Positions 55,259-62,248 of a stretch of 64,000 bases of DNA are shown piece by piece. Position 1 is the stretch's first letter; each line of letters begins with the position of its first letter. Under the pieces are notes generated by a model. The model was given only the letters and a program-made list of their open reading frames with translations, ran no database searches and had not been told where the DNA came from. The position numbers were made by a program, and so were the translations under genes. The DNA comes from Acuticoccus sp. MNP-M23 (GTDB taxonomy: Bacteria; Pseudomonadota; Alphaproteobacteria; Rhizobiales; Amorphaceae): contig NZ_CP133480.1 in NCBI RefSeq assembly GCF_031195445.1, positions 1,846,001 through 1,910,000 on the forward strand, in the 5' to 3' direction.

Positions 55259-56344
55259 ATGAATCTTTGTTTGAACAAAGACCGTTTTGGAATTTTCCGT
55301 TATGTGATGGCCGTGTCCGCAATTCTGATGACCGCGCCCGCGGCCATGGCGCTCGATGGGCCGGCGGTCAGGGTCACGCTCGAAGTGCCCGAGGTTGACG
55401 GGACCATCGCGCTGTCGTTCCGGATCACCAACGAGACCGACGGGCCGGTGCGCATCCTCGGCTGGGACACGCCACTCAACGGGCTCCAATCGGACATATT
55501 CCGCATCACCAACGCGGCACAGCTCGCACCCTATATCGGTCGCAAGTACAAGCGCGCGGCGCCTACGGACGCTGACTACTTCGTTCTTGAGCCGGGCGCC
55601 ACGCGGTCGGCGACCGTCGACCTGACCGAGAGCTATGACATCTCGGCCGCAGGAACCTACAGTGTCGAATACGAAGCCAATCCGCTGCCGGTCACGGAGC
55701 GGTTGTCTAGGACCGATGAGAGCCTCGCCGGTGGCGCACGCCTTGAAAGCCGTCCGGCGCTGTTCCGGCTGACCACACCGCGACCGTTGTCCGAGATCGT
55801 GCTCGAGCAGTCGCTGGCCGCGCAGACCCCAGTCTTCCGCAATTGCTCCGCCGCGCGAAAATCCACCATCGGCGCGGCCCTCACGAAGGCGGACGAGATC
55901 ACGCTCGAAGCTGAGAAAACTTTGCGCGACACGCCGGTCGCGGACAGGCCGAACAAGGCGCGGTACAAGACCTGGTTCGGGGTGTACGACACCGCACGGT
56001 ACACGCGGGTTCTGGCCAACTTCAGCAAGATCTCGGAGACGACCCAATCAAAGACGATCACCTTCGACTGCGATTGCAACGACAGTGCGTTCGCCTATGT
56101 GTATCCGAACAGACCATACGAAGTCTGGCTTTGCAACGCATTCTGGTCGGCGAACACCTCGGGAACGGATTCGCAGTCCGGGACGATCGTTCACGAGCTG
56201 AGTCACTTCACGGTCGTGGCCGGGACCGACGATCACCAGTACGGGCATACTGACGCCAAGGCGCTAGCGATTTCGGATCCGGGCCGTGCAATCGACAATG
56301 CGGACAGTCATGAATACTACGCTGAGAACACGCCGGCTCAATAA
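55259..56344 (+). CDS. Secreted aspzincin metalloprotease (M35, peptidyl-Lys type)
   Basis: A 361-aa protein with a signal peptide (residues about 1-32, ending TAPAAMALDG). An N-terminal beta-sandwich domain (about 33-170: FRITNETDGPVRILGWDTPL, YIGRKYKRAAPTDADYFVLE) is followed by the protease domain. The zinc site is H312-E313-L-S-H316, and the third ligand is Asp325 in the aspzincin motif G322-T-D-D-H-Q-Y-G329, which defines deuterolysin/peptidyl-Lys endopeptidases (M35). The CDCNDSAFAYVYPNRPYEVWLCNAFW block is typical of the bacterial/fungal LysMEP group. The start at 55259 was chosen for GGAGG spacing; an ATG at 55256 is equally in frame. It presumably acts outside the cell. Confidence 0.92.
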   Translation: MNLCLNKDRFGIFRYVMAVSAILMTAPAAMALDGPAVRVTLEVPEVDGTIALSFRITNETDGPVRILGWDTPLNGLQSDIFRITNAAQLAPYIGRKYKRAAPTDADYFVLEPGATRSATVDLTESYDISAAGTYSVEYEANPLPVTERLSRTDESLAGGARLESRPALFRLTTPRPLSEIVLEQSLAAQTPVFRNCSAARKSTIGAALTKADEITLEAEKTLRDTPVADRPNKARYKTWFGVYDTARYTRVLANFSKISETTQSKTITFDCDCNDSAFAYVYPNRPYEVWLCNAFWSANTSGTDSQSGTIVHELSHFTVVAGTDDHQYGHTDAKALAISDPGRAIDNADSHEYYAENTPAQ

Positions 56345-56888
56345 TCACCCACCCTCAAGACGTGGGCGGCGTCCGGCCGCGCTCTGGGCCGGGCTAGTGG
56401 CGGCCTTCGCCATGACCCCGACGTCGACACTCGCACAGGCGACCATGCTCACCTACGAGCTCAGCCTCGACTCGACCACGCTTTCCGCGTCTCACGTCGG
56501 GGTGCGGTTCTCTTTGCACAATCCGACCGCCGAGGTGGCATACGTGAACCCCCTCCAGACCCCGTTCGCAGAGCCGGCAGGGCGACCATTCGAGGTCGTT
56601 TGCGGTGGCGAATCCGTCTCGTATGTCGGGCGTATGATCAAGCGCGCACCGGCTCATCCGGATGAGTTCTTGAGGATCGATCCGGGCGGCAGCAGGAGCA
56701 CGGAGGTCGATCTTGCCCAATCCTACGAGTTCTCCGGCGGCTCGGAGTGCGAGCTGAGTTTCGACGCTGGGCGGGTCGAGGTGCGATGGGCGGTGCCGGA
56801 CCGGCCCGACCAGGCGCGTCCCTCTGCGGACGCCGCTCGCGGGGTCGGCAGCGGTGAGCCTCTGCGGTTCCGCCTGCCGACACCGTAG
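56298..56888 (+). CDS. Small secreted protein related to the M35 N-terminal domain
   Basis: About 196 aa from the ATG at 56298 (an ATG at 56310 is also possible). A hydrophobic signal-like segment (ALWAGLVAAFAMTPTSTLAQA) is preceded by an Arg-rich n-region. The mature part follows the protease's N-terminal domain block by block: VRFSLHNPTAEVAYVNPLQT against FRITNETDGPVRILGWDTPL, YVGRMIKRAPAHPDEFLRID against YIGRKYKRAAPTDADYFVLE, and STEVDLAQSYEFSGG against SATVDLTESYDISAA. It lacks the protease domain. It overlaps the protease gene by 47 bp in another frame. A propeptide-like inhibitor, chaperone or binding partner of the protease is a reasonable inference. Confidence 0.75.
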   Translation: MRTVMNTTLRTRRLNNHPPSRRGRRPAALWAGLVAAFAMTPTSTLAQATMLTYELSLDSTTLSASHVGVRFSLHNPTAEVAYVNPLQTPFAEPAGRPFEVVCGGESVSYVGRMIKRAPAHPDEFLRIDPGGSRSTEVDLAQSYEFSGGSECELSFDAGRVEVRWAVPDRPDQARPSADAARGVGSGEPLRFRLPTP

Positions 56889-57213
56889 ACCCAGCACGTC
56901 GTCGCCGCGCCGACCGGACGCTCCAGACCACATCCGGGTGCCGCCACATCGTGAGCGTTGGCGAGGCGCTGCTCGGGTGAACCTTGTCGAGGCGCTATCC
57001 ACTGAGCATCCCTTGAAAACCGCCGCCAAGGGGCCGAGCTTCATCGAGTTGGTTTTCGACAGGCGTAGGGTTCGACGACCATCGCGTTCTTCGGCGTTGC
57101 CCCGCGTCGCCACGAATTGATCCCAAGTGCCTGTTGCTTCCAGCAAAGCAAATCAGGCAAGACCCGCTACTTCTAAACCGGGGCGCGAGCCGAACCGACG
57201 CCGCGAGTGGCGA
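56889..57213. other. Non-coding gap between the protease cassette and the IS3 elements
   Basis: In these 325 bp I see no convincing gene, RNA or repeat. It is moderately GC-rich with no clear promoter. It probably marks the cassette's right edge, trimmed by the insertion sequence that follows. Confidence 0.5.
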
Positions 57214-58201
57214 TGACGTTGCCCCCTGGAGTGTCCTCGGTCTGAACTGGACTCCGTCGGAAGGAGACGGAGATGAAGAAGAGCCGCTTCAGTGAGGAGC
57301 AGATCATCGCGGTGCTGAAGGAGCACGCGGCGGGGATTGGCGTTGCGGAGCTGTGCCGCAAGCACGGGATCAGTGATGCGACCTTCTACACGTGGCGCAA
57401 GCGCTACGGCGGCATGGAGGTTTCGGACGCCAAGCGGCTGAAGGCGCTGGAGGATGAGAACGCCCGCCTCAAAAAGCTCCTGGCCGAACAGTTGCTCGAC
57501 GTGGCGACGCTGCGGGACGCTCTGGGAAAAAACTTCTGACGCCCGGCGCGCGGAGAGGCTTCGTGAGCTGGGCGATTGAGAAGAAGGGGTATTCCCAGCG
57601 GCGCGCCTGTGCGCTGATCGGGATGCATCCGAGGACCTACCGCTACCGGTCGCAGCGGCCGGATGATGCGGCGATGCGCGAACGGTTGAAGGCGCTGGCG
57701 AACGAGCGGCGCCGGTTCGGCTATCGCCGCCTCCACATCCTGCTGCGGCGCGAAGGCCTCGTGGTGAACCACAAGAAGCTGTTCCGCCTCTACCGCGAGG
57801 AAGGGCTGACGGTGCGGCGCCGTGGCGGGCGCAAACGTGCGATCGGAACGCGCGCACCGATGACGCTGCCGCAGGAGCCGAACCAGCGCTGGAGCCTCGA
57901 CTTCGTCTCCGATCAGCTGAGCGATGGCCGGCGCTTCCGCGTCCTCGTCGTGGTCGACGACTTCACCCGCGAGTGCCTGGCGCTGGTCGTCGACACGTCC
58001 TTGTCGGGTGCTCGGGTGGCCCGTGAGCTTGACGGCCTCATCTATCAGCGGGGCAAGCCGCTGATGGTCGTCAGTGACAACGGCACGGAGCTGACGTCCC
58101 GTGCGATCCTCGAATGGAAGGAGAACCGCCGCATCGAGTGGCATTACATCGCACCAGGCAAGCCGATGCAGAACGGCTTCGTGGAGAGCCTGAACGGCCG
58201 G
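57214..58201 (+). mobile_element. IS3-family element 1, truncated on the right
   Basis: The left terminus begins TGACGTTGCCCCCTGG; the same end recurs at 39159. It carries orfA and most of orfB of an IS3-type transposase. At 58202 the sequence passes directly into the left end of a second IS3 element. The 3' part of orfB and the right inverted repeat are not found after that second element (after 59484), so the right end was deleted. Confidence 0.85.
57273..57539 (+). CDS. IS3 element 1 transposase OrfA
   Basis: An 88-aa helix-turn-helix and leucine-zipper protein: KKSRFSEEQIIAVLKEHAAG and AELCRKHGISDATFYTWRKR bind the IS ends, followed by a coiled-coil RLKALEDENARLKKLLAEQL. The start has a GAAGGAG site. 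A GGGAAAAAAC stretch near 57523-57532 is the probable site of the -1 frameshift that fuses OrfA to OrfB. Confidence 0.93.
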   Translation: MKKSRFSEEQIIAVLKEHAAGIGVAELCRKHGISDATFYTWRKRYGGMEVSDAKRLKALEDENARLKKLLAEQLLDVATLRDALGKNF

Positions 58202-58204
58202 TGA
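57563..58204 (+). pseudogene. IS3 element 1 transposase OrfB, C-terminally truncated
   Basis: About 213 residues of a DDE transposase in the -1 frame relative to orfA, nominal GTG start at 57563 (MSWAIEKKGYSQRRACALIG). The catalytic triad positions are visible (WSLDFVSDQL, VVSDNGTEL, GFVESLNGR), but the frame stops at the TGA of the inserted element's terminal TGACCTG. About 70 C-terminal residues are missing. Transposition activity is unlikely. Confidence 0.88.
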
Positions 58205-58267
58205 CCTGCCCCGGTATTTTCGGACCAACAATTCCTTGAGAGGCTGCCCTCCGGCATGGAGGGAAGC

Positions 58268-58531
58268 ATGCGCAAGTCGAGGCTCACGGACGAGCAGATG
58301 GTGTCGATCGTGCGGGAAGCGGATCGCGACACAACACCGACAGTGGCCAAGCGGCACGGCGTCAGCGAGCAGACCATCTACACGTGGCGTAAGCGCTTTG
58401 GCGCGCTCGAGGCCGACGACGTGCGGCGGCTGAAGCAGCTGGAAGCGGAGAACGTCCGGCTCAAGAAGCTGGTGGTCGAGCGGGATCTCGAGATCGAGGT
58501 GATGAAGGAGATCGCTGCAAAAAAATGGTGA
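58268..58531 (+). CDS. IS3 element 2 transposase OrfA
   Basis: 87 aa starting MRKSRLTDEQMVSIVREADR (GAGGGA upstream; an ATG at 58256 is also in frame). The HTH (AKRHGVSEQTIYTWRKRFGA) and zipper (LKQLEAENVRLKKLVVERDL) are complete. An A7 run at 58519-58525 just before its stop is the expected slippery site for -1 frameshifting into OrfB. Confidence 0.92.
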   Translation: MRKSRLTDEQMVSIVREADRDTTPTVAKRHGVSEQTIYTWRKRFGALEADDVRRLKQLEAENVRLKKLVVERDLEIEVMKEIAAKKW

Positions 58532-58562
58532 GCGTGTCGGAGCGTCGCGCGGCCGTGGGGGC

Positions 58563-59456
58563 CTGTCGCAGCGGCGCGCCTGCACGCTAATCGGGGTTGC
58601 ACGGTCGGCGCTCTTCTATCGTTCACGGCAGGCGGAGAAGGACGCGCCGGTGCTGAGGCGCATGGCCGAGCTCTCGGCGCAGTATCCGCGCTACGGGTAC
58701 CGCCGGATCGCGGTCTTCCTCGGTCGCGACGGTCACGCCATGAGCTTCGAGCGGGCGTATCGCCTGTGGCGGCGGGCCGGGCTGCAGGTGCCGCGCAAGC
58801 GGCCGAGGAAGCGCATCGCCGCGGGCCGGCCGCGTCCGATGGCGCCGACCGGGGCGAATGAGGTGTGGAGTTACGACTTCGTGTTCGACTGGTGCGCCAA
58901 CGGCCAGAAGCTGAAGTGCCTGACGATCACCGACGAGTGGACCAGGGAGGGCCTGGCGATCGAGGTCGACGGACGCATCCGCTCCTCGCGCGTCATCGAA
59001 GTGCTGTCGCGCCTCGTGTCCGAGCGCGGCGCGCCGCTTTACCTGCGGTCCGACAACGGGCCGGAGTTCGTCTCCCGCGCGCTGCTGGCGTGGATCGTCG
59101 ATCAGGGCGCCGACACGGCGTTGATCGATCCGGGCAAACCTTGGCAGAATGGCGCCGGAGAGAGCTTCAACGGCAAGTTCCGCGACGAGTGCCTGAGCCT
59201 GGAATGGTTTCGATCGCGGGCCGAGGCCAAGGTGACGATCGAAGCCTGGCGCCGGCACTACAACGAGGTGCGACCTCACTCGAGCCTCGGCTATCTGACG
59301 CCGGCCGTCTTCGCGGCGAAGACCAGCACCGAACACCCAACGGCCATGACGGGGCGGACCGCTGCGGTATGTGGGGCCTCCGCGGCCCGCCCCGTCGTCC
59401 AACCGCCCCGCACGGGGCTCAACGAGGCAGACATAGGGGCAGCGCTCTCAAGCTAA
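58563..59456 (+). pseudogene. IS3 element 2 transposase OrfB with a 5' frameshift
   Basis: The DDE integrase domain is well preserved (NEVWSYDFVFDW; LYLRSDNGPEFVSR; NGAGESFNGKFRDECLSLEW; YNEVRPHSSLGYLTP). The expected -1 frame after the slippery site starts MVSVSERRAAVG at 58525 but runs to a stop at 58588, while the body (LSQRRACTLIGVARSALFYR) resumes in a different frame from 58563. A small deletion around 58557-58562 therefore breaks the OrfAB fusion. A start at the ATG at 58650 could still make a shorter protein. Confidence 0.8.
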
Positions 59457-59503
59457 GCGTGGTCCGAAGAATCCGGGCAGGTCAGAGGGACAGGGGCTCG
59501 TGA

Positions 59504-59536
59504 CATGTCGGCCGGCCTCCTCCTCCGGCCGACATG
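59504..59536. repeat. 12-bp perfect hairpin downstream of the RiPP precursor gene
   Basis: CATGTCGGCCGG (59504-59515) and CCGGCCGACATG (59525-59536) form a perfect stem around CCTCCTCCT. It lies between the IS3 right end (59484) and the minus-strand precursor gene (stop at 59742), 205 bp beyond that stop. There is no T-tract on either side; a terminator or mobile-element scar are both possible. Confidence 0.5.
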
Positions 59537-59741
59537 GTGAATTAGATCCGCATTACCGCGCGGTTGATTCGGTCAGGTCGGGTAACGCTCTAGGCACGCA
59601 TGTGTCTTTGTGCTGACCTCAGTTGGCCCCGTTATGCTGACGGCCACGAGTTTTTGGATTGCCATGCACAATACATGCAAGTAGTTTTGTGGGAGTATGC
59701 GAAAAAAATTGTGCCGGAAAACAACCGCCGGCTGGCCTAGC

Positions 59742-59990
59742 TCAAAAACTCTTCGAGATGACGACCTTAATCGTCCACTCGGCGCGGCCTGCGAGTCTTT
59801 CGGCCGCTTCTTCGAGCATTTCGAAGTCGAGCTTCCTGATGGCTTCAACGTCCTTTGCCGTCAGGTCAAAACGTTTGGCCAATTCGTCAGGGTTATTTTT
59901 CAATTCCGCGCGCAAATCCTTGTCGGTCAGCGCCCGGCCAAGCAGTTCGACGAGACCTTTCTGCGGGTTGTCGCCAGTTTCCCTAACCAT
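59742..59990 (-). CDS. Putative RiPP precursor with NHLP/Nif11-like leader
   Basis: An 82-aa peptide, last gene of the operon, 12 bp after tfuA. Residues about 10-68 form the helical leader: LVELLGRALTDKDLRAELKN, PDELAKRFDLTAKDVEAIRK, LDFEMLEEAAERLAGR. The pattern of a short degraded enzyme-like leader with a D-x-x-x-R-x-x-L...NP start matches NHLP/Os1348-type precursors. The C-terminal tail after ERLAGR (residues 70-82, AEWTIKVVISKSF) is a likely core: it has no Cys, one Trp, two Ser, one Thr. No double-Gly site is seen. It could alternatively be a small recognition protein rather than the modified substrate. Confidence 0.62.
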   Translation of the reverse strand: MVRETGDNPQKGLVELLGRALTDKDLRAELKNNPDELAKRFDLTAKDVEAIRKLDFEMLEEAAERLAGRAEWTIKVVISKSF

Positions 59991-60002
59991 AACCCTCTCC
60001 TT

Positions 60003-60662
60003 TCAAACGGTCATTTCAATATCGTTGTGTTCGGTGGGCATCATGCCGGCCACATGGTTGAGGGCCGCACGGGCATCAGCGCCCTTGATGTCGGGAATGG
60101 CGGCCTCGGCACGGATGGCTGCTGCCCTGTCATCACCCACAGCCTTTGCAAGTGCGTCGTAGACCTTTGATGGCGTGCGTTCGGCGAAAAAAACCCGCTT
60201 GAGCGCACGAAAGATCGCCGCAGCCTCGGCTTTGGTCACCAGATCGGCATGGCTCAGGGTTTCCATCCAATGCGCTATGTCCACCAGAGGCACGGTTAAG
60301 GCGCTCAGATCGTGGGGAGCATAGCACAGTGCGACCTCATCCTCTTGCCGGATCCAGGTTTGCTTGAATCGGTTAAAGACCCAGCCGATCCCTTCCATCC
60401 CGAAACTGTCAAGCTCGGCGGCGCGCAACGCCCCCATACTAGAGGCACCAACAACGCGAACCCCCTGATCCAGAAGATTGAGGATCTCTTTCGGCGTCAC
60501 AGCCAGCGACTGGCCAAACTGACCGTCGATGATCACGATGACGTCCCAGTCGATCATGCCCGCCAGATCATCGCGTTTGATGGGGGGGAAATAGGTCGCT
60601 TCAAGCAATTGGCGGGCGTCGCGCTGGCGCAGAGATGGGCCAAGGAACACCGCCGTCTTCAT
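60003..60662 (-). CDS. tfuA: TfuA-like protein (YcaO partner)
   Basis: A 219-aa TfuA-domain protein. The N-terminus MKTAVFLGPSLRQRDARQLL and the GVRVVGASSMGALRAAELDS block are the family core; the C-terminal helical part has AEAAAIFRALKRVFFAERTP. TfuA proteins accompany a subset of YcaO enzymes and are linked to peptide-backbone thioamidation (methyl-coenzyme M reductase and thioamide RiPPs), probably by delivering or activating sulfur. Its ATG overlaps the stop of the radical SAM gene (ATGA, 60659-60662). Confidence 0.9.
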   Translation of the reverse strand: MKTAVFLGPSLRQRDARQLLEATYFPPIKRDDLAGMIDWDVIVIIDGQFGQSLAVTPKEILNLLDQGVRVVGASSMGALRAAELDSFGMEGIGWVFNRFKQTWIRQEDEVALCYAPHDLSALTVPLVDIAHWMETLSHADLVTKAEAAAIFRALKRVFFAERTPSKVYDALAKAVGDDRAAAIRAEAAIPDIKGADARAALNHVAGMMPTEHNDIEMTV

Positions 60663-62248
60663 GACGTTACCTGTTGTAAATCATTGCGCTGGCGCACCAT
60701 CGACGGTCCGCGCGCGGCGCTGTCAACGGTTGAGGCTGCCTTGCGATTGCGTCGTCGGGTGCGTCGGAACAGGCCCAGGGCCAGCCCGATGCCGATTCGG
60801 TCGGCATCGTCTTCCGCGCCCTGCAACAGCCGTTCTTCGGTAAGGCGGTTGCCGGCTTCCATCAGCGCCAGCACCTCCTTATCAAACAGGCTGGAGCCGA
60901 CTGTGAAATCGAGCGCGCGCATCGATTTTTCCAGATAGGCGCGTTTCTCGTCCCTGTTCTCTGTGGGCAGGTTGAAAAAGCCGGGGAAGAGATGCGGTGC
61001 CATATCGATGACCTCGGCAACTTCAGCCGCGCGTTCGTCCAGCAGAACGGCGGGCAAAAGCAACCAGTCGCTGTCTTCCGGTGCGGGGCGCTGTAAAGTG
61101 CCCTCAAAGTTGAGGTAGATCGGTGAACTGGGTAGTGGGCTGAGCATGTGCATCTGCACGTTTACCTTGGGCGCAAGCTGCGAGGCAGCACTGGCAAGCG
61201 CCAGCGTTTCCTCAAAATCCTCAAGCGTTTCGAAGGGGTAGCCCCAGATAAACGAGGCCTCGACCCGATCAAAATAGCGCTGCGACATCTCAAGCGTCGG
61301 CAGCACCGTCTCAGCCCTGAGCTCCTTGAAAGTCCGATTCAGTACCTTTTGCGCACCGGAATCGATGCCATAGAAAACAGCGCGGCAGCCCGCCTGCGAC
61401 ATCAACGACACCAAATCTTCGTTCATCAGGTTGATACGACCGAAGCAGCCCCACTCGATCTTGATACCGCGATCCAGGATCTCCCGGCAGAACGCGCGCA
61501 CCCGGTCGCGGTTCAACACAAACGTGTCGTCAACGATGGCGATTTTGTCGATGCCAAACCGATCCCGCAGCATGACGATCTCGTCGACAGCGCGTTTGAC
61601 GTCACGGTATACGGCGCGTCGGCCCCAAAGCGGGGCTACGTCGCAGAACGAACATTTGTACGGGCAACCGCGGGTCGTGATCACGCGGGCAGAGCTATAG
61701 CGTGACCAGTCTAGCAGGTGATAGGCAGGCCAGGGAAGGTTGTCTGCATCCGTGATCCGGGGGCGCTCTGAGCCGTCGACGAGTGTGTCACCAGCGCGCC
61801 AGACCAGTCCCGCGACAGGGTCGCTGACCAGCGTGGCCAGAACGTCGATGCCAAAGAACGCCTGAATGGTCTTCTCGCCTTCGCCGCGCACGATGCCGTC
61901 AACCCAGGCAAAGGCCTCCATCAATTCGCGTGCATTTCCTGAAACACCAGGACCGCCCAGGATGATCTTGCAACCAGGATCGGCGGCCTTAAGCTTTTTG
62001 CAGGCGGCCAGGACCACGGGCAGCATGTCGACAAAGCACGAGATCAGAACGTACTCCTCGTGCCCCTCCAAAGCCCGAACGAACGTGTCGGCGGAATAGC
62101 AGTCTGACCCCTCGTGCAGTTGGTAGTCGCGAAAATCGACCTCCAGCCCAATTTGTTCAAGGGCGGCTGCGATGTAGAGTGGACCTAGCGGTGGCTCAAT
62201 CTTTCCGTCTTCGCCCAGGGTAGCGCTAAAGAGCGTGACTTTGGTCAT
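60659..62248 (-). CDS. B12-binding-domain radical SAM protein
   Basis: A 529-aa protein. Residues about 1-130 form a Rossmann-like cobalamin-binding-type domain (GPLYIAAALEQIGLEVDFRD; CKIILGGPGVSGNARELMEA). A radical SAM domain follows with C195-x3-C199-x2-C202 (RGCPYKCSFCD) and SAM-binding strands (KIAIVDDTFVLNRDRVRAFC; EWGCFGRINLMNEDLVSLMS). The C-terminal 130 residues are family-specific. Family members methylate unactivated carbons or make other radical changes; which reaction occurs here is not readable. It overlaps YcaO upstream (ATGA, 62245-62248) and TfuA downstream, so it belongs to the peptide-modifying operon. Confidence 0.9.
   Translation of the reverse strand: MTKVTLFSATLGEDGKIEPPLGPLYIAAALEQIGLEVDFRDYQLHEGSDCYSADTFVRALEGHEEYVLISCFVDMLPVVLAACKKLKAADPGCKIILGGPGVSGNARELMEAFAWVDGIVRGEGEKTIQAFFGIDVLATLVSDPVAGLVWRAGDTLVDGSERPRITDADNLPWPAYHLLDWSRYSSARVITTRGCPYKCSFCDVAPLWGRRAVYRDVKRAVDEIVMLRDRFGIDKIAIVDDTFVLNRDRVRAFCREILDRGIKIEWGCFGRINLMNEDLVSLMSQAGCRAVFYGIDSGAQKVLNRTFKELRAETVLPTLEMSQRYFDRVEASFIWGYPFETLEDFEETLALASAASQLAPKVNVQMHMLSPLPSSPIYLNFEGTLQRPAPEDSDWLLLPAVLLDERAAEVAEVIDMAPHLFPGFFNLPTENRDEKRAYLEKSMRALDFTVGSSLFDKEVLALMEAGNRLTEERLLQGAEDDADRIGIGLALGLFRRTRRRNRKAASTVDSAARGPSMVRQRNDLQQVTS

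Larger units (their letters stand above)
58202..59484 (+). mobile_element. IS3-family element 2, complete ends, inserted in element 1
   Basis: The left inverted repeat at 58202 (TGACCTGCCCCGGTATTTTC...) matches the reverse complement of 59461-59484 (TGACCTGCCCGGATTCTTCG...) with one gap and two mismatches. The element is 1283 bp. No matching target-site duplication flanks it, consistent with later deletion on its right side. OrfA is intact; OrfB has a frameshift near its start. Confidence 0.9.

Noticed and set aside
56889-57213. Possible extension of the small secreted gene or another cassette gene before the IS element.
   Set aside because: Frames here are short or lack starts and family features.
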